64,000 nucleotides of DNA from Sinomonas gamaensis. Lineage in GTDB: Bacteria; Actinomycetota; Actinomycetes; Actinomycetales; Micrococcaceae. The notes under the pieces were generated by a model that did not search any database, was not told the DNA's origin, and saw only the letters and a list, made by a program, of their open reading frames with translations. The DNA is taken from NCBI RefSeq assembly GCF_005876955.1, contig NZ_SSCL01000008.1, positions 124,001 through 188,000 on the forward strand, given 5' to 3'. Position 1 is the stretch's first letter. Each line of letters begins with the position of its first letter. Of the stretch, positions 8,582 to 16,235 are shown piece after piece. The position numbers and the translations under genes were made by a program.

Positions 8582-9139
8582 TTGGCCAAGCTCATCTACA
8601 CCGCGATCACGTCCGTGGACGGCTACATCGCTGATCGCGACGCGCAATTCGGCTGGGCGGTCCCGGACGAGGAACTGCACCAGTTCGTGAACGACTTGGT
8701 GCGCCCGGCAGGCACGTACCTCTACGGCCGGCGGATGTTCGAGGTCATGCAGGTCTGGGACGACCCGGGCTTCGCCGAAGGCGGCACCCCTGCTGTGCAG
8801 GACTTCTCGCAGCTGTGGCGGAAGGCGGACAAGGTCGTCTTCTCCGGAACCTTGGAGGAAACGACGACTGCGCGCACTCGCATCGAGCGCAAGTTCGACC
8901 CCGCGGCCGTGCGTGAGCTCAAGGAGTCGGCGAGCGCGGACATCGAGATCGGCGGGGCCGGTCTGGCCGCCGCGGCCTTCGCGGCGGGCCTGGTCGACGA
9001 CGTCCACCTGTTCCCTGCCCCGGTGGCAGTGGGCGGCGGCACGGCGGCGCTTCCCGACTTCAGGGTGGACCTTGAGCTGCTTCACGTCGGCCAGTTCGGG
9101 AGCGGTTTCGCGCACCTCCATTACCGGGTGCGGCATTGA
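8582..9139 (+). CDS. dihydrofolate reductase-family (RibD C-terminal) protein
   Basis: A 185-residue cytosolic protein of the bacterial bifunctional deaminase-reductase C-terminal family (YyaP/YwjB-like). It opens with 'KLIYTAITSVDGYIADRD', has the 'YLYGRRMFEVM' helix, 'KVVFSGTLEE', 'DIEIGGAGLAAAAF' (pyrophosphate-binding Gly-rich loop) and a final 'VGQFGSGFAHLHYRV'. NADPH-dependent reduction of a pterin-like or other heterocycle is expected from the family. The TTG start is chosen because AAGGAGG lies six bases upstream; upstream ATG 8543 lies inside the preceding gene. Confidence 0.85.
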   Translation: MAKLIYTAITSVDGYIADRDAQFGWAVPDEELHQFVNDLVRPAGTYLYGRRMFEVMQVWDDPGFAEGGTPAVQDFSQLWRKADKVVFSGTLEETTTARTRIERKFDPAAVRELKESASADIEIGGAGLAAAAFAAGLVDDVHLFPAPVAVGGGTAALPDFRVDLELLHVGQFGSGFAHLHYRVRH

Positions 9140-10509
9140 CCGTCGTGGGTTCCGCGCAGGTCATTGAGGATCTGGTCGCGGCGCTGCCGGGGCTCGTCGA
9201 GACCGACCCCGAGCATCTCGAGCCTTACACGTACGACCGCTCGGGCCACCGCGCCGTGGGACTGCCGCTCGCCGTAGTTCACCCCCGCAGCATCGAGGAT
9301 GTCCAGGCGGCGTGCCGCATCGCCTCCTCGACGGGAACGGCCATCGTGACGCGAGGCGCTGGCACTGGGCTGGCGGGCGGGGCGGTCGCGGGGCCGGGCG
9401 AGATCGTCCTGTCGACACGGGACATGGACCAGATCCTGGAGGTCTCGCCGGAGAACCGCCTCGCCGTGGTCCAGCCCGGCATCCTCAACGGGGACCTCAA
9501 CCGGGCACTTGCCCCCTATGGACTGTGGTGGGCGCCGGATCCGTCCAGCAAGGACATCTCGACGGTCGGGGGCAACATCGCCATGAACGCCGGCGGGCTC
9601 CTGTGTGCGAAGTACGGGGTGACCCGCGAGGCCGTCCTGGCGCTCAAGGTGGTCCTGGCGGATGGCCGCCTGATCTCTGTAGGGCATCGCACCGTCAAGG
9701 GCGTCACCGGGTACGACCTCTGCGCCCTCATGATCGGGTCCGAGGGCACACTCGGTATCGTCGTCGAATGCACGCTCAAGCTGCAGCCCGTCGTCGTCGG
9801 CGACACGGTGACCATCGGCGCGTTCTTCGAGTCCGTCGAAGCCGCCGCTGATGCAGCACTCGCGGTGACCAGAGCGGGCTTCGTTCCCGCCATCATGGAG
9901 CTCATGGACCGCCGCACGCTGGAGTGCGTCAGCCGCTTCACGGGAGAAGACCTGATAGGCCGCGGCTCGGCATACCTCCTCGTCCAATGCGACGGCCAGG
10001 GCGCCATCGAGACGGCTCAACGCGTTGCGGACCTCCTTCGTGCGGGCGGCGGCAGCCCCGAAACCACCATGGACCCGGTCGAGTCGGAGCGCCTCCTCGA
10101 TCTCCGCCGCAAAGCCCTGCCCGCCATCGAGACTCTGGGGACCGTCCTGGTCGAAGACATCGCGGTGCCCCGCAACCGCCTGAGCGAAGCCTTCGCGTTC
10201 GTGAGGGAAACCGAGGAGCGTTACGGACTCATCATCCCCACCGCTTGCCACGCGGGCGACGGCAACCTTCACCCCACGTTCGTCTTCGAGGGCGACGAGG
10301 TCCCCCAAGCTGTGTGGGAGGCGGCGGGCGACCTCTTCTCACAAGCGCTCGCCCTCGGCGGAACGCTCACCGGGGAGCACGGCATCGGCCTGCTCAAGCG
10401 GCGGTGGCTCGCGGACGAGCTCGGACCCGACCAGTACGAGCTTCAGCGACAGATCAAGGCCGTCTTCGACCCCGCGAACATCCTCAATCCCGGCAAGGTC
10501 TTCGGCTGA
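9136..10509 (+). CDS. FAD-linked oxidase, GlcD / D-lactate dehydrogenase family
   Basis: A 457-residue flavoprotein with an N-terminal PCMH-type FAD-binding domain (residues about 35-215: 'TGTAIVTRGAGTGLAGGAV', 'NIAMNAGG', 'GYDLCALMIGSEGTLGI') and a C-terminal FAD-oxidase domain ending with 'CHAGDGNLHP' and 'GEHGIGLLKRR', where the metal-binding and catalytic His residues sit. It oxidises a 2-hydroxy acid such as glycolate or D-lactate; the exact substrate cannot be assigned because no glcE/glcF neighbour is present. TTG at 9136 overlaps the previous stop (TTGA); GTG at 9145 is the alternative start. Confidence 0.88.
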   Translation: MTVVGSAQVIEDLVAALPGLVETDPEHLEPYTYDRSGHRAVGLPLAVVHPRSIEDVQAACRIASSTGTAIVTRGAGTGLAGGAVAGPGEIVLSTRDMDQILEVSPENRLAVVQPGILNGDLNRALAPYGLWWAPDPSSKDISTVGGNIAMNAGGLLCAKYGVTREAVLALKVVLADGRLISVGHRTVKGVTGYDLCALMIGSEGTLGIVVECTLKLQPVVVGDTVTIGAFFESVEAAADAALAVTRAGFVPAIMELMDRRTLECVSRFTGEDLIGRGSAYLLVQCDGQGAIETAQRVADLLRAGGGSPETTMDPVESERLLDLRRKALPAIETLGTVLVEDIAVPRNRLSEAFAFVRETEERYGLIIPTACHAGDGNLHPTFVFEGDEVPQAVWEAAGDLFSQALALGGTLTGEHGIGLLKRRWLADELGPDQYELQRQIKAVFDPANILNPGKVFG

Positions 10510-10541
10510 TTTCCCGGACTTCCGGTGGGATGATGTGCGGC

Positions 10542-10901
10542 ATGGGAACGGTCGCCGAGTATCTGGATAGCCTCTCCGGGCCGAATCGAGAAGTTCTCGA
10601 GCGTGTGGTGACGGTCGCGCGCGAAGTGGCCCCGGAGGCTGTCGAGGGGACGAGCTACGCCATGCCTGCGCTGCTGGTCGATGGCAAGGGGCTCTTGAGT
10701 GCCCTCGAGACCAAGAAGCACCTCGCCGTCTACCCCTTCAGCGGCAAGGTCCTGACCCAGCTGGCGGCCGAGCTCGAGGGCTTCGACTGGGCCAAGGGGA
10801 CCCTTCGATTCTCGGCGGAGCACCCGTTGTCGGACGAGCTGGTCCGCCGCATCGTCCAGCTCCGTCTCGCCGAAATCGAGGCCAAGTCGGCGCACAAGTG
10901 A
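10542..10901 (+). CDS. DUF1801 protein
   Basis: A 119-residue protein of the DUF1801 / YdhG-like family, with 'TVAEYLDSLSGPNREVLE' at the start, a central 'EGTSYAMPALLV' block and 'KKHLAVYPFSGKVL'. Distant relatives include Bacillus Fra-like iron chaperones, but actinobacterial members are unstudied. In-frame ATGs at 10530 and 10533 are possible; 10542 gives the usual family N-terminus. No membrane or export signal. Confidence 0.78.
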   Translation: MGTVAEYLDSLSGPNREVLERVVTVAREVAPEAVEGTSYAMPALLVDGKGLLSALETKKHLAVYPFSGKVLTQLAAELEGFDWAKGTLRFSAEHPLSDELVRRIVQLRLAEIEAKSAHK

Positions 10902-11022
10902 TGCTCTGAACGGTGCTGCGTGCCCTTCGGCTGGACTCCCCAGCCGTTAGTCGCTACGTCATCTTGCCGTGATCTAATTCTGGGGTGCCCACACCCCCGC
11001 ACGGGCACAGAGAGCAGGAATC

Positions 11023-13209
11023 ATGGCGGACGCAAGCGTTCCCGAGGGCCAGTATTGGTTCGTCGGGTCGTACTACTCGGACCGAGAACCCCAGGATCAG
11101 ACGGACCGGTTCATCGCCGAGGGGATCTGGGAAAACGGTTTCGAAGACCGGTACCTCGATAGCGTCAAGTCCATGAAGGTCGGCGACCGCATCGCCATCA
11201 AGTCCACCTACGTCCGGAAGAAGGACCTTCCGTTCGACCCGCGCGGGCACGCGGTGTCCGTCATGGGGATCAAGGCGATCGGCACGGTGACGGCCAACCC
11301 CGGCGATGGCCGTCAAGTTGCGGTCGACTGGAAGCGCCTCAAGAAGCCGCGGGAATGGTACTTCTACACGGGCCGCCACACCATCTGGCGCGTGACGCCG
11401 AGCCACTGGATGCGGGAGGCCCTCATCCGCTTCGCGTTCTGGGACGAGAAGCAGGACGTGGACCGGTTCCGGAACGACCCGGCCTGGGCCAAGCGCTTTG
11501 CCGATGCCGACCCGAAGCCGGAGCAGCGCTTCGAGTGGACGGCGTTCTACGAAGAAATGGCGACGGCACTGCTCGCCTACCGGGACAGGCGGCCTGAGCT
11601 GCTCGCCCACCTCCGCGAGCTCCAGGCCCGGCATGAGGAACTCGGCTTCCTCGTGGACCGGGATCGGCGCGACAATCCCGTGCCGCTTCGGGACATTTGC
11701 CCGTTCACGGTCATGGGGACGTTCAATCGGAGCGCGACGCCGACCCAGAGAACCGAGATCGCTGCCGGATGGGCCGAGCTGCTCGGGGTCCAGACCCCCG
11801 CGCCCACGAGCTTCGACGGCATTCCCCTGCTGAACAGCCAGAATTCGTGGTTCTTCCCGACGGCGGCCACGCGTCACAAGGACGACGTCGACAGCCTCTG
11901 GGATGTGTTCGAGGCCGCGCTCGCCGCCGCCGATTCGAGCGAGGACCAGGAACGCCTCCGGTTCGCGGCGGCCTACAGCCGTGCGCGGGACATCTACCGG
12001 GTGGGCACCAAGCTCACGATGGGCCTGTTCTGGATCCGGCCCTGGAACTTCGTGCCCCTCGACGGTCACTCCCGGCAGTACCTCAAGACCGAGCTCATGC
12101 TGGACCAGGACTTCTTCGCCGCCGACGGCCTCGCGTACGTGCAGCTCCTGGACACCCTCGCCTCCAAGTTCGAGGACCCGCAGTTCGCGGTGCACTCGTT
12201 CCCGGAGCTGTCGTGGACCGCCTACCTTGAGCGGGATGGCCGCGGAGCCCACGCCGAGAAGGACGAGGCTCCCGAGGTCGAGGACGATGACGATCCGACG
12301 CCCGTTTCGCCCCAAGCGAGCTATACGGTCCGCGACATTGTGACCGACGGCTGCTTCATTCCCGAGGCGGCGCTCAACGGCTACCTGGCGCGCTGGCGGT
12401 CCAAGAAGAATCTCATCCTCCAAGGCCCTCCGGGGACGGGCAAAACCTGGCTTGCCCGTCGACTCGCCTATGCGCTGATCGGCACCCGGGACAACAAGTC
12501 GGCGCTGCGGGCGACCCAGTTCCACCCGAACTCGAGCTACGAGGACTTCGTCCGCGGCTGGCGTCCGGGCTCGGACGGCAAGCTCACCCTCGTGGACGGG
12601 CCGTTCCTCGAGATGGTCGAACGGGCGAACGCGAATCCGGACACGCCGCACGTGATGCTGATCGAGGAGATCAACCGCGGGAACCCTGTTCAGGTCTTCG
12701 GCGAGCTCCTGACGCTCATCGAGGCGGGGAAGCGTTCCCCGCGCGAATCGCTTCAGCTCGCGTACCCGCGTTCAGGGTCGGAGTCGGTCCACGTGCCGAG
12801 CAACCTCTACATCATCGGCACCATGAACCTGGCCGACCGTTCGCTCGCGATCATGGACCTCGCGTTCCGGCGGCGCTTCGCGTTCGTCTCGCTGGAGCCC
12901 AACGTGAACGACCTGTGGCAGGAGTGGATGGCCAACCGGCACAACGTGGGTGCCGAGGACCTCGAGCTTGTCCGCAGCCGCTTCGAGGCGCTCAACGAGC
13001 GGATCGCCGAAGATCCAGCTCTGGGCGGCGAGTTCCGGCTCGGCCACAGCTTCGTTACCCCACCCGCCGAGGAACGCGTCGCGTCCTTCCCGGACTGGTT
13101 CCGTGCCGTCGTCGACACCGAGATTGTGCCCACGCTCGAGGAGTACTGGTTCGATGACGCCGCCAAGGCGGTCGCCGCAACCGAGGCGCTCCTGGAAGGG
13201 CTCGGGTGA
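11023..13209 (+). CDS. mcrB: McrB-type restriction GTPase with N-terminal EVE-like domain
   Basis: A 728-residue modified-DNA restriction ATPase/GTPase of the AAA+ class. Residues 1-130 look like an EVE/YTH-related base-reading domain ('YWFVGSYYSDREPQDQTDRF', 'SVKSMKVGDRIAIKSTYV', 'VDWKRLKKPREWYFYTGRHT'). Residues 130-400 are an all-helical middle region with a Trp-rich segment of the kind found in MrcB-like proteins; an acidic linker follows near 412-430. The motor has Walker A GPPGTGKT at 468-475, Walker B VMLIEEINR, the McrB signature MNLADRS and the arginine-rich end of the fold RRRFAF. Its GTGA overlap with mcrC shows the pair is co-translated. Together they should cleave DNA with modified cytosine or another base read by the EVE domain. 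Confidence 0.92.
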   Translation: MADASVPEGQYWFVGSYYSDREPQDQTDRFIAEGIWENGFEDRYLDSVKSMKVGDRIAIKSTYVRKKDLPFDPRGHAVSVMGIKAIGTVTANPGDGRQVAVDWKRLKKPREWYFYTGRHTIWRVTPSHWMREALIRFAFWDEKQDVDRFRNDPAWAKRFADADPKPEQRFEWTAFYEEMATALLAYRDRRPELLAHLRELQARHEELGFLVDRDRRDNPVPLRDICPFTVMGTFNRSATPTQRTEIAAGWAELLGVQTPAPTSFDGIPLLNSQNSWFFPTAATRHKDDVDSLWDVFEAALAAADSSEDQERLRFAAAYSRARDIYRVGTKLTMGLFWIRPWNFVPLDGHSRQYLKTELMLDQDFFAADGLAYVQLLDTLASKFEDPQFAVHSFPELSWTAYLERDGRGAHAEKDEAPEVEDDDDPTPVSPQASYTVRDIVTDGCFIPEAALNGYLARWRSKKNLILQGPPGTGKTWLARRLAYALIGTRDNKSALRATQFHPNSSYEDFVRGWRPGSDGKLTLVDGPFLEMVERANANPDTPHVMLIEEINRGNPVQVFGELLTLIEAGKRSPRESLQLAYPRSGSESVHVPSNLYIIGTMNLADRSLAIMDLAFRRRFAFVSLEPNVNDLWQEWMANRHNVGAEDLELVRSRFEALNERIAEDPALGGEFRLGHSFVTPPAEERVASFPDWFRAVVDTEIVPTLEEYWFDDAAKAVAATEALLEGLG

Positions 13210-14342
13210 ATCCCCCTGACGGGGCCGCATCATGGACGACGACGGCGGGAGGCGACGGCGTCGTCGTCGCCGGCGGGGTTGAAATCCCCCTCCGCAACGT
13301 GTGGCTCCTGCTCCTGTACGCCTCGGAGCTCTACCAATCCGGGCCTGAGGCGTTCGACGGCATGGAGGACTACCCCGAGAAGCTCCCCGAGCTCCTCGCG
13401 GAGCTTCTCGCGGCGAGCACCGAGGACCGTCTGAGGCGACCGCTCACGCCGTCGTTCGCCAGGACCTCCCGAGACCTCAGCCGCGTACGCGGGGGCATCG
13501 ACACTCTCCGGACGGAGTCGCATCAGCTGCTCTCGCGCGGTCTCGTTGCCTGTCGGTTCGATGAGCTCACCGTGGACACCCCGCGCAATCGGATGATCCG
13601 CACCGCCCTCGAATCGGTGGCCCCGCTCTGCAGCGAGGAAGAGCTGTCCCGGCGCTGCCGCGCCCAGTCGCAGCGGCTGGCGAGCCTCGGCGTCGGCCTG
13701 CTGAATCGGCGCGCGGGCGAGCGCGACGCAAACGTCCGCCTGACCCGCAACGACGCACAGGACCGATCCATCCTGCTCGCGGCCAAGCTGGCCCTCGAGC
13801 TCGCGCTCCCTTCGGGCTACATGACGCCCGGGCATGGCCGCGGCGACCTCTCCGAACGTCAGTTCCGCCACTTGTTCGAGCGCGCCATCGGCGGGTTCTA
13901 CACGGCCCACGGAACCGCGCGGGGCTGGACCGTGCAGAGGGGGCGCAAAGTCGATTGGAAGGCAAGCGAGACGACTCTGGGCCTTGCCGCTGTCCTCCCC
14001 CACATGATGACCGACGTGTGGATCGACGACGTCCCCGGAGGACATCGGCTGATCATCGACACGAAGTTCACCTCGGCGCTCTCCTCAGGACGCTTCGCCA
14101 AGGAAACGCTCCGCAGCGGGCACCTCTACCAGCTCTACGCCTACGTGCGCGCTCAGGAATCCTCGGATCCGCTCGGCGCCTCCGCCGGCGGGCTTCTCCT
14201 CTACCCTGCAGTCGGGACGTCCCTGGCCGAATCGTTCGTCACAGCAGGACACCGACTGGGGGCGGCGACGGTTGACCTCTCGCTGTCCTCGGTCGAGGTC
14301 CGGGACCAGCTCATCGCCGCGGTGAAGCCCTACCTCGGCTGA
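13206..14342 (+). CDS. mcrC: McrC nuclease subunit
   Basis: A 378-residue partner of McrB. The N-terminal half ('PLRNVWLLLLYASELY', 'RNRMIRTALESV') is the McrC scaffold. The C-terminal PD-(D/E)xK nuclease is complete: Asp270 in MMTDVWID, then Asp285-x-Lys287 in LIIDTKF, then 'HLYQLYAYV'. The GTG start overlaps the mcrB stop by four bases. It should form the McrBC complex that translocates and cuts modified foreign DNA. Confidence 0.92.
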   Translation: MNPPDGAASWTTTAGGDGVVVAGGVEIPLRNVWLLLLYASELYQSGPEAFDGMEDYPEKLPELLAELLAASTEDRLRRPLTPSFARTSRDLSRVRGGIDTLRTESHQLLSRGLVACRFDELTVDTPRNRMIRTALESVAPLCSEEELSRRCRAQSQRLASLGVGLLNRRAGERDANVRLTRNDAQDRSILLAAKLALELALPSGYMTPGHGRGDLSERQFRHLFERAIGGFYTAHGTARGWTVQRGRKVDWKASETTLGLAAVLPHMMTDVWIDDVPGGHRLIIDTKFTSALSSGRFAKETLRSGHLYQLYAYVRAQESSDPLGASAGGLLLYPAVGTSLAESFVTAGHRLGAATVDLSLSSVEVRDQLIAAVKPYLG

Positions 14343-14375
14343 GCCAATCCTGGGCCGGGAGATTTGGGGTGAGGC

Positions 14376-15089
14376 CTACGTCGTACGGCACTGGCCGAGC
14401 AGTTGCTCGGCTTTGCCGTGTTCGGCGTCCGTCATCCAGAGCCCGTACCGGCCCTTGATCTCGACGACCCGAACCGTGTACTCGCAGCGGAACGAATTCT
14501 GGGGCGGAAGCCAGGTGGCCACGTCCCCGTCGCCCTTCTCCTGATTGGCGGGACCGTCGACGGCCAGGAGATTGGCGGGATCATTGGCGAACTTCCGCCG
14601 CTGGTCCGCAGTCCACTGCTGGGCGCCCTTCTGCCATGCATCCGAGAGCGGCACGAGGTGGTCGATCTGCACCTCGGCGGAACGCTGCCCCCGGACGAAC
14701 GAGATGTGCTTCGCGGTGTAAGGGTCGTCGAGCTCGCCCGACGCCACGATGCAGTGCACGGAGGCCCTGGCGAAGACGACGGCCTTGAGATCGCGCGCCA
14801 GGACATCGTTGCGCGTATCGCAGCCGTTCCTGTCGACGTCGTCCCAGGCCTCCCCGAACCTCTCACGCGCGTAGCCCGTCTTGGGCGCTCGCCCTTGAAC
14901 CTGAATCGACGCCAGAGCGGTCTTCGCCGCCGCGAGCCGATCGGCCGGCACGCTTCCGATCTGGGAGCCTGCCCAGGGCGCCGGTGAGGCGAGTCCGGGA
15001 GGGTCTACGAGCCCAACGAGCCATGAGAGGACCAGAAGGACGACGGCGGCGAGCGCCAACCCAATGGCGCGGGGCGCGCGCAGCAGCAT
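14376..15089 (-). CDS. membrane-anchored or secreted HNH endonuclease (DUF1524/GmrSD C-terminal type)
   Basis: A 237-residue protein with one N-terminal hydrophobic segment (residues about 8-28) acting as anchor or signal peptide, a short spacer, and a DUF1524-type HNH domain: 'GCDTRNDVLARDL', 'SAEVQIDHLVPLSDAW' (the DH pair), 'FANDPANLLAVDG' (Asn) and 'ANQEKGDGDVATWLPP'. Cysteines flank the domain (C-D-T, H-C-I, F-R-C-E, G-Q-C) and could form disulfides outside the cell. ATG 15089 is used because GGGGGAGAG precedes it; TTG 15104 is an alternative. It sits next to McrBC, but its export suggests a nutrient or anti-competitor nuclease rather than restriction. Confidence 0.85.
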   Translation of the reverse strand: MLLRAPRAIGLALAAVVLLVLSWLVGLVDPPGLASPAPWAGSQIGSVPADRLAAAKTALASIQVQGRAPKTGYARERFGEAWDDVDRNGCDTRNDVLARDLKAVVFARASVHCIVASGELDDPYTAKHISFVRGQRSAEVQIDHLVPLSDAWQKGAQQWTADQRRKFANDPANLLAVDGPANQEKGDGDVATWLPPQNSFRCEYTVRVVEIKGRYGLWMTDAEHGKAEQLLGQCRTT

Positions 15090-15181
15090 GGACTCTCCCC
15101 CCAAAGGTGACGATCTGACTCATTCACCCTATGGGAACGCTGCTGTGCGCGCCCCTCAACGCGGCGCTATGTGGACAACCT

Positions 15182-16000
15182 TCAGGAGAAGGCGACGTCC
15201 TTGGTGCGGTGGTCGTACTCGATGGTGACGGGACCGCCGTCGTGCGTCAGCTCGTGGTTCGCGCCGTTCGGGAAGCCGAATGCGCCGTAGTTCTCGTCCC
15301 ACGAACGGTTGATGGCGATCTTGAACGTGTACGTGCCGGCGGGCAGGTTGACCGTTCGCGTCCAACGCTTGCTTTCCGGGTTGAGCGCCATCTGCACCTC
15401 GTCGAGGCCCGGCTCCCAGTCGACGTCGGCACCGAGGTGGGACGCGAAATCACCGGCGATCGCCACGGTTTCCGGTTGGACGACACCGTTGGAGGAGGCT
15501 TCCTCCACGACGCTCGCCTCCGCTGCCTCGGCGAGGAGCTCGGCAGCCTCGACTGCCGTCGGCTCCTTCTCCGCGGCGGCGCGCTTGGCCGCCTTCGCCA
15601 CGGCCTTCTTCTTGGTGGGCTTCTTGACCGGAGACTCGGTCGGGACCGCGACGCCGGCGGGAATCGGGGTGCCGTCTGTGAGCGCCTGAGCCAGCGAGTC
15701 CACGGTCGGGAAGGCCACCAGTGCCCGCAGCCCGTCGTCCGTGATCGACCAGCCCGAGCGGCCCTTGACCATCCAGCCGGCCTTCACCAGCTTCGCCGTG
15801 GCTGTGGTGAGCGCCTTGTGGCCCCGCGGAATGCCGCCCGAGAGCAGCTCCGCCTCTTTCTCGTCGAACGGGACGAGGTTCACCGCGTGAGCAAGAACGG
15901 CACCGGCATTGGGAGATTCACCCGCCCATCGGGCCTCGGCCAGGCCCTCGAGCACTGCCTTGAGTCGGGCTTCCAACTTGTCGGAGGCGTTCTTCGCCAT
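15182..16000 (-). CDS. winged-helix protein with Lys/Ala hinge and pullulanase X25-type C-terminal domain
   Basis: A 272-residue protein without signal peptide. Residues 1-100 form a predicted winged-helix-like region ('PRGHKALTTATAKLVKAGWM', 'GRSGWSITDDGLRALVAF'). A Lys/Ala/Pro-rich hinge ('PVKKPTKKKAVAKAAKRAAA') and an Ala/Glu stretch follow. The last 95 residues match the X25 carbohydrate-binding-like beta domain of pullulanases ('GDFASHLGADVDWEP', 'WTRTVNLPAGTYTFKIAIN', 'SWDENYGAFG'). Similar proteins in Micrococcaceae are named glycosidase without evidence of a catalytic domain. ATG 16000 is preceded by AGAGGGG. Possible roles include glycogen or alpha-glucan sensing coupled to DNA binding, which is inference only. 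Confidence 0.7.
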   Translation of the reverse strand: MAKNASDKLEARLKAVLEGLAEARWAGESPNAGAVLAHAVNLVPFDEKEAELLSGGIPRGHKALTTATAKLVKAGWMVKGRSGWSITDDGLRALVAFPTVDSLAQALTDGTPIPAGVAVPTESPVKKPTKKKAVAKAAKRAAAEKEPTAVEAAELLAEAAEASVVEEASSNGVVQPETVAIAGDFASHLGADVDWEPGLDEVQMALNPESKRWTRTVNLPAGTYTFKIAINRSWDENYGAFGFPNGANHELTHDGGPVTIEYDHRTKDVAFS

Positions 16001-16235
16001 CCCATCCCCTCTCGTTACGTGGATCACCCTTGCCTCCCTATGCTTGCCGGTTTCTGCCGGGTTGGGCGCAAGGTGACCAACTGTGACGAACCATTGTGAC
16101 GCACAGTCGGCCTTCCTAGACTCTACGGTCTGGGTTTCCAGCATATTAAGCCGACGCAACGAGTTGATACCGATAGCGACGCTCCCCATCCTCCTGTGTC
16201 CCAGAAATGTCGGTGGCCGGTGGTGAGATGGTGTC

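Noticed and set aside
14376-15089. GmrSD type IV restriction enzyme
   Set aside because: Only the HNH-type C-terminal domain is shared; there is a membrane anchor and no GmrS-like DUF262 domain.
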